Below, piece after piece: positions 29,147 to 43,754 of a stretch of DNA of 64,000 nt. Position 1 is the first letter of the stretch, and every line of letters starts with the position of its first letter. The position numbers were made by a program, and so were the translations under genes. Location: NCBI GenBank assembly GCA_963843805.1, contig CAWJLY010000007.1:1-64000 (forward strand), read 5' to 3'. The notes beneath the pieces were generated by a model. The model saw only the letters and a program-made list of their open reading frames with translations, was not told the DNA's origin and ran no database searches. Source of the DNA: Ideonella_A sp963843805 (GTDB taxonomy: Bacteria; Pseudomonadota; Gammaproteobacteria; Burkholderiales; Burkholderiaceae_C).

Positions 29147-29219
29147 GATCGATTCCTCGGGATGAAAGGGCCCGCACTGACAATCTTGGCGGCGAGCAAG
29201 CCGTCACATATCCTACCAC

Positions 29220-29230
29220 TTGTCATACCA
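29220..29230. promoter_or_regulatory. FadR-type operator candidate
   Basis: TTGTCATACCA matches TNGTNNNACNA, the consensus for FadR-subfamily GntR regulators. It sits between the divergent dctP and gntR genes, 22 bases before the regulator's start, well placed for autoregulation and for control of dctP-ldh2. Confidence 0.6.
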
Positions 29231-29252
29231 TTTTTGTGGATTAAGATTCAGC

Positions 29253-29978
29253 ATGTCACCCAGCGCATCAACGGCCGAGCCGCGCCGCTTTCAGAGCGTC
29301 GTCGAGGCGCTCGAAGACGAGATGAACAGGGGCCTGATCAGGCCCGGTGATCGACTGCCTTCGGAGCGTGACCTGATGCTGCGCCACGGCGTTGGCCGGG
29401 GCAGCGTTCGCGAAGCACTGTTCACTCTGCAGCGGATGGGCTTGGTGCGTCTTTCTCGTGGCGAACGAGCCTGCGCGATCAGGCCGACTGCGCGGGAGAT
29501 GGTGCAGGAACTGTCCGGCGCTGCACGCCGTATGCTGGTCCAGCCGGATGGCGTGCGCCATTTCCAGCATGCCCGCAGACTGCTGGAATGTGCATTGGCG
29601 GGAGAGGCCGCAGAGCGTGCCGACCCGGTGTCGATGGAGCGGTTACGCGAGGCGCTGAATGCGACCCAAAAGGCCCGCGGACTCGAACGAGCGATCGCAG
29701 CCGATGTGCAGTTCCATGCCTGCATCGCCGAAATGGCCGGCAACCCGGTGCTGACTGCGTTGCAGAACGCCGTGGGCGAATGGCTGCGCGAGCAGCGCTC
29801 GACATCTGTTCAAGCGCCGCAGGCGCGCACGCACGCCAATGCCGCTCATCAGCGCATCTACACCGCGATTGCTGCGCGCGACGCCGACCAGGCGATGAGC
29901 GCGATGCGTCAGCATTTGAATGAAGTCGAGCAACACTACTGGGAGGTCGTGCCGCGCGCATCCCGGGCTGCCCGCTAG
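29253..29978 (+). CDS. GntR-family regulator, FadR (FCD) subfamily
   Basis: 241 residues from the ATG at 29253 (the longer frame adds 11 residues that overlap the operator). Winged helix: LIRPGDRLPSERDLMLRHGVGRGSVREALFTLQRMGLV. The C-terminal FCD domain has the metal/ligand residues spread over RRLLECALAGEAAE, VQFHACIAEMAGNPVL and HANAAHQRIYTAIAARD. Divergent from dctP with an operator-like TNGTNNNACNA in between. It most likely represses the uptake/dehydrogenase operon and releases it on binding a carboxylic acid. Frame intact. Confidence 0.9.
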   Translation: MSPSASTAEPRRFQSVVEALEDEMNRGLIRPGDRLPSERDLMLRHGVGRGSVREALFTLQRMGLVRLSRGERACAIRPTAREMVQELSGAARRMLVQPDGVRHFQHARRLLECALAGEAAERADPVSMERLREALNATQKARGLERAIAADVQFHACIAEMAGNPVLTALQNAVGEWLREQRSTSVQAPQARTHANAAHQRIYTAIAARDADQAMSAMRQHLNEVEQHYWEVVPRASRAAR

Positions 29979-30107
29979 TCCCGCTAAGCCCGCTGCACAT
30001 GGCGTGCGAACCGCGCAACGGGTTGGCGATCTGCCGTGGTACGTCACTTCGGGGGTTGCACGCCGGATCGAGATTCCGGATATTGGTCCCAACTTCCAGG
30101 GGAATCC

Positions 30108-30512
30108 ATGCGACGACTCGGCCAGACCTCATTCCTGTTGATGGCCTTGCTCGCCTGTACAGGTCCCGCTCTCGCCTTCGAAGGCAGCGGCTTTCCACTT
30201 CCCGCAGGCTGGATCTCCGTTCCCCTCATTCTGTCGGCCGCTACGGCGTCGTTCCTGCTGCGCAACGCACAGGGGCGCAGGTTTCTTGGCCGAACAGTCC
30301 TCGGGGTGCTCGTGCTCATCCCCACCGCGATGTGGCTGGTCACCGAGGGACGCATTGCCATGCTGATCGGAGCGGCGCTGATCCTGTTCTCACCGTGGCT
30401 GATCCTGTTGGCCCTGGTTGTCGGGGTCTGGCGGAACAACGATCCGCTCAAGCGCGTCGCCCTCCCAGAACCTGGCGAGTTTCCAGACACTCGACCCCTC
30501 GATCAAGCCTGA
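30108..30512 (+). CDS. Small membrane protein with signal peptide
   Basis: 134 residues. Starts MRRLGQTSFLLMALLACTGPALA, a Sec signal, then three hydrophobic segments (WISVPLILSAATASFLL, TVLGVLVLIPTAMWLVT, MLIGAALILFSPWLILLALVVGVW) and a short charged tail. ATG 30108 follows AGGGGAAT. No family recognised. It lies alone between the GntR gene and REP-like repeats. Confidence 0.7.
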   Translation: MRRLGQTSFLLMALLACTGPALAFEGSGFPLPAGWISVPLILSAATASFLLRNAQGRRFLGRTVLGVLVLIPTAMWLVTEGRIAMLIGAALILFSPWLILLALVVGVWRNNDPLKRVALPEPGEFPDTRPLDQA

Positions 30513-30592
30513 GCCGATCTCTGGTGTCGGGGGCGGCGGGGTTTTTGATGGCCGTTGTGGGTGGTTGGCAGCGATCACGCCTGACGAATGTG

Positions 30593-30690
30593 GATCGCGC
30601 CTGAAGGCGCCCCCGCAGAAATCCGGCTCCTGTGGGAGCGCCTTCAGGCGCGATGGTGCCCCGGCAGGATCGCGCCCGAAGGCGCTCCTG
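30593..30690. repeat. REP-like palindromic repeats (three units)
   Basis: Three related units: ATCGCGCCTGAAGGCGC (30594-), GGGAGCGCCTTCAGGCGCGA on the opposite strand (30634-), and ATCGCGCCCGAAGGCGCTCC (30669-). Each can fold on itself, and units 1 and 2 can pair with each other. Sited downstream of purL and of the small membrane gene, as usual for extragenic repeats. Confidence 0.75.
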
Positions 30691-30696
30691 CCAATA

Positions 30697-34732
<4,036 letters not shown>

Positions 34733-34847
34733 TCGCGGGGAGCTGGTCACGGGCAGCCGGCGGCGGCCGTCGGGTGGCAGAAGCCGACAAGGCCTGAGCC
34801 GATCGGGGTAACCCGCGATTTTAACGGGCCGGTGAGATAATCGCGGC

Positions 34848-35685
34848 ATGACGATCACCATCAAGACCGCCGCCGATATCGAGGCGATGCGAATCGCCGG
34901 GCGGCTCGCATCGGAAGTGCTGGACATGCTGACCGCGCATGTCAAGCCCGGCATCAGCACCGAAGCGCTCGACAAGCTGGCGCACGACTACATCGTCGAT
35001 GTGCAGCAGGCGCATTCCGGCGCCGCTGAACTACGCGCCGCCGGGCTACACGCCGTATCCGAAATCGATCTGCACCTCGATCAACCACCAGGTCTGCCAC
35101 GGCATCCCGAACAACCGGCCGCTGAAGAACGGCGACATCGTCAACATCGACGTGACGGTGATCAAGGACGGCTGGCACGGCGACACCAGCCGCATGTTCA
35201 TCGTCGGCGAAGGCTCGATCGCGTCGAAACGGCTGTGCCAGTTCACCTACGACGCGATGTGGCGCGGCATCGCCAAGGTCAAGCCGGGCGCGACGCTCGG
35301 CGATATCGGCCATGCGATCCAGACCTTCGCCGAGAACAACGGCTTCTCGGTGGTGCGCGAGTTCTGCGGCCACGGCATCGGCCAGAAATTCCACGAAGAG
35401 CCGCAGGTGCTGCACTACGGCCGGCCCGGCACGCTGGAGAAGCTGGTGCCGGGCATGGTCTTCACGATCGAGCCGATGATCAATGCCGGCCGGCGCGAGA
35501 TCCGCGAGATGGGCGACGGCTGGACCATCGTCACCAAGGATCGGTCGCTGTCGGCGCAGTGGGAGCACACCGTGCTGGTCACCGAAACCGGCTACGAGGT
35601 GCTGACCGTCTCGGCCGGCACGCCGGCGCCGCCGGCCTTTGTCGCCGCTGCGGCGCCGCGCTGCACCGCGACCAGCACGGCCTGA
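34848..35685 (+). CDS. map: Methionine aminopeptidase, type I
   Basis: About 279 residues. Removes the initiator Met from new proteins. Metal ligands visible: DVTVIKDGWHGDTSRMF (two Asp), GHGIGQKFHEEP (His), FTIEPMI (Glu), and WEHTVLVT (Glu, His). The substrate loop INHQVCHGIP is also present. One break at 35012/35013, where G or C each complete Ala before IPAPLNYAPPGY. Start ATG 34848. Divergent from purL (115 bases) and followed after 16 bases by glnD; the map-glnD order is typical of betaproteobacteria and supports the lineage call. Confidence 0.95.
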
Positions 35686-35701
35686 GACGGACTGGCGGCC
35701 G

Positions 35702-38416
35702 ATGACCATCGCCGACGATACCGCCCGTTCGACGCCGTCTCGCGCGATCCGGACGAGCAGGCCGCGCGACGACGCCCGATGCGTTCGTGCCGGTGGTCGA
35801 TGCGCTCGACGTGGCCGGCCTGCGCAGCCAGTTCCGCCAGGGCAAGGCGGCGCTGATCGATCAGCTTCTCGCGCGGGCGGCCGAGCGCCACGCGCCGCCG
35901 ACCGGCGCTGATCCGGCAGCTGGCAGCACATGTCGACCAGACGCTGGTGCAGCTGTGGAAGTTCAGCGCGCATGACCGACGAGGCGGCGCTGGTCGCCGT
36001 CGGCGGTTTTGGTCGCGGCGAGCTGTATCCGCATTCCGACATCGACGTGCTGCTGCTGCTGCCGTCGCCGGCGCCCTCGGTAGCCGGGCGAACGCCGATC
36101 TGACGCCGGCGGTCGAAGGCTTCATCACCGCCTGCTGGGATATCGGGCTCGAGATCGGCTCGAGCGTGCGCACGGTCGAAGAATGCGTCGAGGAGGCGCA
36201 GCGCGACGTCACGGTGCAGACCGCGATGCTCGAGTCGCGCTTCCTGTGCGGCGCGCGGCGCGTCTACAGCCATTTCCGCCGCGCCACCGAGGCGGCGATG
36301 GATCCGGCCGCATTCCTGCGCGCGCAAGACGCTCGAGATGCAGCAGCGCCACCTGAAGTTCGAAGATACGCCGTATTCGCTCGAGCCGAACTGCAAGGAA
36401 AGCCCGGGCGGCCTGCGCGATCTGCAGATGCTGATCTGGATCGCCCGCGCCGCCGGCCTCGGCCGCACCTGGCGCGAGCTGGCCGCGCAAGGGTCTGATC
36501 ACCGAATTCGAGTGCAAGCAGCTCAAGCGCAACGAAGGGTCTGCTGCGGCTGATCCGCGCCCAGTTGCACATCATCGCCGAGTCGCCGCGAGGACCGGCT
36601 GGTATTCGACCTGCAGACCGCGGTGGCCGAGCAGCTTCGGCTATCTGGCGACGCCCGGCCAGCGCAGCTCCGAAGTGCTGATGAAGCGCTACTACTGGGC
36701 GGCCAAGGCGGTCGGCCAGCTGAACCAGATCCTGCATGCTCAACATCGAGGAGCAGATCGAAGGTTCGCAGGATGCGCCGATGCGGCCGATCAACGACAA
36801 GTTTCTCGAGCGCGGCGGCATGCTCGAGGTGGTCAGCGACGATCTGTACGAGCGCGACCCGCACGCGATCCTCGAGACCTTCCTGGTCTACCAGCAGACG
36901 GTCGGCCCGAAGGGGCTGTCGGCGCGCACGCTGCGCGCGCTGTACAACGCGCGCGACCTGATGAATGCGCGAGTTCCGGCACGATCCGGTCAACCGCGCG
37001 ACCTTCATGAAGATCCTGCAGGAACCCGAGGGTCATACCCACGCGTTCCGGCTGATGAACCAGACCTCGGTGCTCGGCCGCTATCTGTGGGTCTTCAGGC
37101 GCATCGTCGGGCAGATGCAGCACGACCTGTTCCATGTCTATACGGTCGACCAGCACATCCTGATGGTGTTGCGCAACATGCGGCGCTTCTTCATCCCCGA
37201 GCATGCGCACGAATACCCGTTCTGCTCGCACCTGGCGGCGAACTGGGACAAGCCGTGGATCCTCTACATCGCCGCCCTGTTCCACGATGTCGCGAAGGGC
37301 CGCGGCGGCGATCACTCCGAGCTCGGCGCCGCCGAGGTCGCGGCGCTTCTGCCGCGATCACGGCATCGCGCGCGAGGACTGCGCGCAGATCGAATTCCTG
37401 GTGCGCGAACACCTGACGATGTCGCGGGTGGCGCAGAAGGAAGATCTGTCCGACCCCGAGGTGATCAAGAAATTCGCCGACTCGGTCGGCAACGAGCGCC
37501 GGCTGACGGCGCTGTACCTGCTGACGGTGGCCGACATCCGCGGCACCAGCCCGAAGGTCTGGAATGCCTGGAAAGGCAAGCTGCTCGAAGACCTGTACCG
37601 GCTGACCCTGCGCGCGCTCGGCGGCGCGTTGCCGAACCAGGCCGCGCAGGCCAACGCGCGCAAGCAGCGAGGCGCGGCGCCTGCTCAACCTGCTGCTCGG
37701 TGCCGACCGGCATCGAGCAGGCGCTGTGGGATACGCTCGACACGCGTTATTTCTCGCGCTACGAGGCGGGCGACATCGCCTGGCATGTGCGCATGCCTCG
37801 ACGGCCGCATCGCAACCACCGAGCCGATCGTTCGCGCCCGGCTGTCGTCGGTCGGCGAAGGGCTGCAGGTGCTGGTCTATTCGCCGCCCGACCGCACCGA
37901 TCTGTTCGCGCGCATCTGCGGCTATTTCGACACCGGCAGCTTCGACATTCTCGATGCCAAGGTGCACACCACGCGCAAGGGTTATGCGCTGGATACCTTC
38001 CAGGTGACCAGCCCGCTGCTGGCGCAGCAGTACCAGCACTACCGCGACCTGATCCTGCTGGTCGAGAACCAGCTGGCCGTGGCGATCAATGCCGACGGGC
38101 CGCTGCCCGAGCCGAGCCAGGGCCGGGTCTCGCGGCGCGTCAAGTCGTTCCCGGTCACGCCGCGCATCACGCTGCGGCCCGACGAGCGCGCGCAGCGCTG
38201 GCTGCTGACGGTCTCGACCAGCGACCGCTCGGGGCTGCTGTATGCGATCGCGCGGGTGCTGGCCCGGCACCAGATCAACCTGCATCTGGCGAAGATCACG
38301 ACGCTCGGCGAGCGGGTTGAGGATACCTTCCTGATCGACGGCGACCGCGCTGCAGCAGAACCGCACGCAGATCGAGATCGAATCGCAAGCTGCTCGACGT
38401 GATCAGCGCGCGTTGA
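35702..38416 (+). CDS. glnD: Bifunctional PII uridylyltransferase / uridylyl-removing enzyme
   Basis: About 890 residues after frame repair; the cell's nitrogen sensor. Order: nucleotidyltransferase core VGGFGRGELYPHSDIDVLLLLP, the linker with CKESPGGLRDLQML, HD phosphohydrolase ALFHDVAKGRGGDHSELG, then two ACT domains (YSPPDRTDLFARICGYF and STSDRSGLLYAIARVLARH) that bind glutamine. At least fifteen breaks. Nearly every one is an extra C or G at a codon boundary where both neighbours serve, for example 36324/36325 Ala, 36487/36488 Ala, 36734/36735 Leu, 38385/38386 Ser. Removing them gives a seamless homologue of E. coli GlnD. Start ATG 35702 is provisional. It ends 14 bases before selU. Confidence 0.93.
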
Positions 38417-38430
38417 GGCTGGCTCGAACG

Positions 38431-39513
38431 ATGCCAGCTGATTGCGCGTTGCGGCAGACCGGTTCTGTGCGCCAACTCGATGCCTACGACTGCATCATCG
38501 ATGCGCGCTCGCCGAGCGAGTTCGCGCTCGACCGCATCCCCGGCGCCGTCAACTGGCCGACGCTGGACGACGACGCAGCGGCAGCCGTCGGCACCGAATA
38601 CAAGCAGGTCTCGCCGTTCGACGCCCGCAAGCGCGGGGCGGCGCTGGCTGCGCGCAACATCGCCGGCCCACATCGAGCGCGAACTCGGCCGGCAAGGGCC
38701 GCGACTGGCGGCCCCTGGTCTATTGCTGGCGCGGCGGCAAGCGCAGCGGCTCGCTGGCGCTGGTGCTCGACCAGATCGGCTTCAGGGTCAGTCGTGCTGG
38801 AAGGCGGCTACCAGGCGTTTCGCCGCGCGATGGTGGCGGCGCTCGACGATGCGATCGCCGCGGCTCGATTACCGCGTGTTGTGCGGCACCACCGGATCCG
38901 GCAAGAGCCGGCTGCTGCAGATCCTGCAGTGCGGTCGGCGAGCAGGTGCTCGACCTGGAGGCACTGGCCGAGCACCGGGGTTCGGTGCTCGGCCTGGTGC
39001 CGGGCAGTCGAGCAGCCGAGCCAGAAGGCGTTCGATACGCGCATCTGGGATCAGTTGCGCCGCTTCGATCCGGCTCGCGCCGGTCTGGGTCGAGAGCGAG
39101 AGCAGCAAGGTCGGTGCACTGCGCGTGCCCGAGGCGTTGATCGGCGCGATCCGCAGCGCGCCGTGCTGGCGCATCGAGCTGAGCCTCGATGCGCGGGTCA
39201 GCGCTGCTGATGGAGGACTACGATTTTTTCGTCAGCGATATCGAGTCGTTCTGCGAGCGGCTCGACGCGCTGCGTGCGTTGCGCGGCAACGAGGTGATCG
39301 ACCGCTGGCAGATGGCCGCACGCGTCGGGCGCGGTCGAGGCGGTGGTGCGCGAGTTGCTGGTCGAGCACTACGACCCGATCTATCTGCGGTCGATCGAGC
39401 GCAATTTTGCGGGGTACGGGAAGGCGGTGGTGTTGGCGCCGGTGGATGGGTCTTGGGAGTCGTTGCGGGCCATGGGGACGGGGATGCTGGGGATGGTTGA
39501 CCGCACTGCCTGA
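38431..39513 (+). CDS. selU: tRNA 2-selenouridine synthase
   Basis: About 355 residues; also called MnmH or YbbB. Swaps sulfur for selenium (through a geranylated intermediate) at the wobble uridine of tRNAs for Lys, Gln and Glu. N-terminal rhodanese domain with catalytic Cys in LVYCWRGGKRSGSLA, then a P-loop domain with CGTTGSGKSRLLQ. Both diagnostic motifs are intact. Six or more frame breaks, again mostly single bases at codon edges. No selD or selenium gene lies nearby; the selenophosphate source must be elsewhere. Follows glnD at 14 bases, so probably co-transcribed. Confidence 0.9.
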
Positions 39514-39552
39514 TCGCTCCTGATTTGCAGGAGCAGCAGGCCCGAAGCGCGG

Positions 39553-40293
39553 CTACCCCATATGCAGCCCGCCGTTGACCGAGAAGTCGGCGCCGGTGGC
39601 GAAGCCGGATTCTTCGGAGGCCAGCCACGACACCATCGAGGCGATGTCCTGCGGGCGTGCCCAGGCGCTTGACCGGGAATGCCGGCGACGATCTTGTCGA
39701 GCACGTCCTGGCGGATCGCCTTGACCATGTCGGTGGCGATATAGCCGGGGCTGACGGTATTGACCGTCACGCCCTTGTTCGCCACTTCCTGCGCCAGCGC
39801 CATCGTGAAGCCGTGCATGCCGGCCTTCGCGGCCGAATAGTTGGTCTGGCCGAACTGGCCTTTCTCGCCGTTGACCGAGCTGATGTTGATGATGCGGCCC
39901 CAGCCCTGGTCGCACATGTCGTCGATCACCTGCTTGGTGACATTGAACAGGCTGGTCAGGTTGGTCTCGATCACATCGTGCCAATCGCTGCGGCTCATCT
40001 TGCGAAACATGCCGTCGCGGGTGATGCCGGCGTTGTTGACCAGCACGTGAACCGGGCCGTGTTCGGCCTTGACTTTCTCGAACGCGGCGACGGTCGAATC
40101 CCAGTCGCCGACATTGCCGACCGAGGCGATGGAAGCTGTAGCCCAGCGCCGTCTGCTCGCCGAGCCATTTCTCGAAGTCACGGCTCGGGCCGCAACCGGC
40201 GATCACGGTAAACCCATCCTGGTGCAGGCGCTGACACATCGCGGTGCCGATGCCGCCCATTCCACCGGTCACGTAGGCCACCTTTTTTGTCAT
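39553..40293 (-). CDS. phaB: Acetoacetyl-CoA reductase
   Basis: About 245 residues. NADPH-dependent reduction of acetoacetyl-CoA to (R)-3-hydroxybutyryl-CoA for PHB. SDR marks: VTGGMGGIGTAMCQRL (cofactor), NNAGITRD, INISSVNG (Ser) and YSAAKAG (YxxxK). Ends FSVNGGLHMG, exactly the PhaB terminus. Breaks near 40128 and at two sites near 39660-39680; one of these lies where T or C both give Ile. ATG 40293 with GGAG upstream. Third gene of a phaC-phaA-phaB operon transcribed leftward, as in Cupriavidus. Confidence 0.95.
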   Translation of the reverse strand: MTKKVAYVTGGMGGIGTAMCQRLHQDGFTVIAGCGPSRDFEKWLGEQTALGYSFHRLGRQCRRLGFDRRRVRESQGRTRPGSRAGQQRRHHPRRHVSQDEPQRLARCDRDQPDQPVQCHQAGDRRHVRPGLGPHHQHQLGQRRERPVRPDQLFGREGRHARLHDGAGAGSGEQGRDGQYRQPRLYRHRHGQGDPPGRARQDRRRHSRSSAWARPQDIASMVSWLASEESGFATGADFSVNGGLHMG

Positions 40294-40378
40294 GTCGTAC
40301 TCCATAAGCACTCGGACGCCAACGGCAGGCTGCCGATGGCGTCCGAGGTCGATCTGGCCCCTCGCGGGGCAGGCCGTC

Positions 40379-41563
40379 TCAGCGTTCGACGGTCAGCGCA
40401 ACGCCCATGCCGCCGCCGATGCACAGCGAAGCGATGCCCTTCTTGGCGTCGCGGCGCTGCATCTCATGCAACAACGAGACCAGGATCCGGCAGCCCGACG
40501 CACCGATCGGGTGCCCGATCGCGATCGCTCCGCCGTTGACGTTGATCTTCGAGGTATCCCAGCCCATTTCCTTGTTGACCGCGCAGGCCTGCGCGGCAAA
40601 GGCCTCGTTGATCTCGAGCAGGTCGAGGTCGGCGGCTTTCCAGCCGGCGCGCTGCAAGCGCCTTCTGCGATGCGGCGACCGGGCCCATGCCCATGAAGGC
40701 CGGATCGAGCGCGGTGGTGGCATAGCTGGCGATCCGCGCCAGCGGCTTCAGGCCGAGCGCCTCTGCCTTGGCCGCGGTCATCACCATCACCGCGGCGGCG
40801 CCGTCGTTCAGGCCGGACGCATTGCCGGCGGTGACGCTGCCCTCCTTGTCGAAGGCCGGACGCAGACCGCCGAGGCCGTCGGCATTGGTCTTGCGGTTGA
40901 TGAATTCGTCGGCGGCGAAGACGACCGGGTCACCCTTGCGCTGGGCGATGCTGAACGGGACGATCTCGTCCTTGAACTTGCCGGCGTCCTGCGCCGCGGC
41001 GGCCTTCTGCTGCGAAGCCAGCGCAAAGCCGTCCTGGTCGCCGCGGCGTGATGCCGTATTTCTTGGCCACGTTCTCGGCGGTGATGCCCATGTGGTACTT
41101 GTTGTAGACGTCCAACAGGCCGTCGTTGATCATCGTGTCGATCATCTTCCAGTCGCCCATGCGCTGGCCGTCGCGCGATCCGCTCAGCACGTGCGGGCTC
41201 ATGCTCATGCTTTCCTGGCCACCGGCGATGATGATCTCGCTGTCGCCGTCGCGGATCGCCTGCGCGGCGAGCATCACCGCCTTCAGGCCCGATCCGCAGA
41301 CCACATTGATCGTCATCGCCGGCACGCTCTGCGGCATGCCGCTCTTGATCACCGCCTGGCGAGCCGGGTTCTGGCCGGCACCGGCCGTCAGCACCTGGCC
41401 GAGGATGACTTCACCGATCTGGTCGCCGCTGACGCCGGAGCGCTTCAGCAGCTCGGCGATGCACGGCGGCGCCGAGTTCGGGCGCGGGCACCTTGGCCAG
41501 CGTGCCACCGAACTTGCCGACTGCGGTGCGGGCGGCGGCGACGATCACGATATCTGTAGTCAT
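40379..41563 (-). CDS. phaA: Acetyl-CoA acetyltransferase (beta-ketothiolase)
   Basis: About 393 residues. Condenses two acetyl-CoA to acetoacetyl-CoA, the entry to PHB synthesis. Active-site Cys in INVVCGSGLKAV, His in GGAIAIGHPIGASG, second Cys in ASLCIGGGMGVALTVER. Three breaks, at 41461/41462 (Val), near 41045 (Arg) and near 40660 (Ala), all synonymous in either choice. ATG 41563 after CAGGAG. Middle gene of phaCAB, 57 bases after phaC and 85 before phaB. Confidence 0.95.
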
Positions 41564-41620
41564 AGAAATCTCCTGTTGAATGAATGGAACGGGTTCTCGG
41601 GACAGAACGGGCCTGATCGA

Positions 41621-43357
41621 TCAGGCCTTCTGCTTGACGTAGCGGCCCAGGCGCGGGCTCGATGGCCTGGTATTGTCGGTTACCGGGCGTCTTCGGCGCG
41701 GCGACCTGCTTGCCGGCGTGGCCGGCCAGCCACTGCGTCCAGTCGGGCCACCAGCTGCCGGGATGCTCGACGGCGCTGTCCAGCCACTGCTGCGCGTCGG
41801 CCGGCAGTGCCGCCGATTTGCCGATCCAGTGGCTGCGCTTGTTCTTTGCGGGCGGGTTGATCACGCCGGCGATATGGCCCGACGCGCCCATCACGAAGCG
41901 GAGCTTGCCCTTGAGCACCTGCGTACTGCGGTAGGCGCCCTCCCACGGAACGATGTGGTCCTCGCGCGAGGCGTAGACATAGGTCGGCAGCATCGATCTT
42001 GCCGAGATCGACCGGCTCGCCGCAGACCGTCAGCGCGCCCGGCTCGGCCAGCTTGTTCTCGAGGTACAGGTTGCGCAGGTACCAGCAGTACATCGGCCCC
42101 GGCAGGTTGGTGCTGTCGCTGTTCCAGTACAGCAGGTCGAACGCCGGCGGCGTCTCGCCCTTCAGGTAGTTGCCGACCACGTAGTTCCAGACCAGCTCGT
42201 TCGGCCGCAGGAAGCTGAAGGTCGACGCCAGCTCCTTGCCCTTGAGCAGGCCGCCGCCGGTCGGGCTGTCGGCGCCCATCGTCATCTCGCGCATCTGCAC
42301 CATCGACTCGTCGATGAAGATGTCGAGAATGCCGGTGCTGCGGAAGTCGAGCAGGGTGGTCAGCAGGGTCAGGCTGGCAGCCGGATGCTCGCCGCGCGCG
42401 GCGAGCACCGCCAAGCGCGGTCGACAGGATCGTTCCGCCGACGCAGAAGCCCAGCGTATTGATCTGCTTCGCACCGCTGATCTCGCGCGCCACCTCGATC
42501 GCCTTGATCGCGCCGTCCTCGATATATTGGTCCCAGGTGAATTCGGCCATGCTCGGGGCCGGCATTGCGCCAGCTGACGACGAACAGCCGATGGCCCTGC
42601 GCGACCGTGTGGCGGATCAGCGAGTTGTCGGGCTGCAGGTCGAGGATGTAGAACTTGTTGATGCACGGCGGCACGAACAGCATCGGCGCTGGCGAACACC
42701 TCGTGCGGTCATCGGCTTGTATTCGAGCAACTGGAACAGCTCGTTCTCGAAGACCACCGAGCCTTCGGTGGTCGCGACATTGCGGCCGACCTCGAACACC
42801 GATTCGTCGGTCTGCGAGACATGGCCCTGGTGGATGTCGTGCAGCAGCTGTTCGCACGCCCTGGCCGAGGCTTTCGCCCTTGGTCTCCACGCGCCAGCCG
42901 CATCGCTTCGGGGTTGAGCGCCAGAAAGTTGCTGGGTGCCGCGGCATCGACCCACTGCTGGACCGCGAAGCGGATCCGCTGGCGGGTCTTTTCGTCGCCC
43001 TGCACCTCGTCGGCCATCTGCATCAGCGTGCGCGCATTCAGCAGATACATCTGCGCGGTGAACGCGGCCTGCGGATTGCGCGCTCCAGTCGGCGGCCGCA
43101 AAGCGCCGGTCCTTGAACGCGCGGCACATCGGCCGGCGTGGCCGCCGCGCCCATGGTGGCGGCCATGGCCGGCAAACTGCGCAGCGACTGGTTCCACAAT
43201 TCGGTGGCCTGCTTGACATACTCGGCCTGCAACTCGGCCAGCGCGGGCATCGGCAGGTTGAATCCTGCCATCGACTGTGCAGATGTCGGCAAACGCCTTC
43301 GACGCCTTCTCGACGTCGGGCAAGCGCCGGCATCGATCCAGCAGGCTTGTTCTTCAT
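41621..43357 (-). CDS. phaC: Class I polyhydroxyalkanoate synthase
   Basis: About 578 residues. Polymerises (R)-3-hydroxybutyryl-CoA on the granule surface. Lipase-like box with catalytic Cys in INTLGFCVGGTILSTAL, preceded by VPPCINKFYILDLQPDNSLIRH; Asp in YVYASREDHIVPW and His in VMGASGHIAGVINPP. Length and the ending IEPAPGRYVKQKA match class I enzymes. About ten breaks; most are an extra base at a codon edge (for example near 42880, Ala; near 42410, Leu; near 41655, Gly). ATG 43357 follows GAGGAG. First gene of phaCAB. Confidence 0.95.
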
Positions 43358-43468
43358 GGGTCTCCTCGACAGGCTGCGCCAGATCGCTGGCGGCAGCGTC
43401 CAATCAGGCTGCAGAGCGCAACGACGATGTCGCGCCGCCACGCCGAACCACTCGAAAGGATACACGTC

Positions 43469-43754
43469 ATGTACCTGGTGGCCATCGGGTGGATCTATGT
43501 CGTGCTGATGATGGCCGCCGCCGAACTCGCCAGCCCGAGCGGAACCGTGCTGGGCGCGCTGGTGACGCTGCTGCTGTACGGCGTGCTGCCGGTCGGCGTG
43601 CTGCATGTATATCCTGGCCGCGCCGATGCGCAGCAAGGCACGGCGCCAACGCGAGCCGAGCAGGCAGCGCAGCATCGATGATTCAGCCGTGCAGCCAGAT
43701 GCCGGCGGCCATGCGGCCGGTGATGTCGTCGCGCCGGTACGAAAAGAATCGTGA
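43469..43754 (+). CDS. Conserved small membrane protein
   Basis: About 95 residues with two membrane helices (MYLVAIGWIYVVLMMAAAELA and LVTLLLYGVLPVGVLMYILAAP), then a basic tail. A break near 43605 (G or C, both Leu) separates helix 2 from the tail ending APVRKES. AAAGGA lies upstream of the ATG. I recall this as a conserved hypothetical type in Burkholderiales. It overlaps the convergent pgeF by about 70 bases. Function unknown. Confidence 0.6.

Noticed and set aside
35702..38416. Programmed +1 frameshifting in glnD, purL and other genes
   Set aside because: The breaks are far too many, in unrelated housekeeping genes, with no shared slippery sequence. Mixed-strain consensus explains them more simply.
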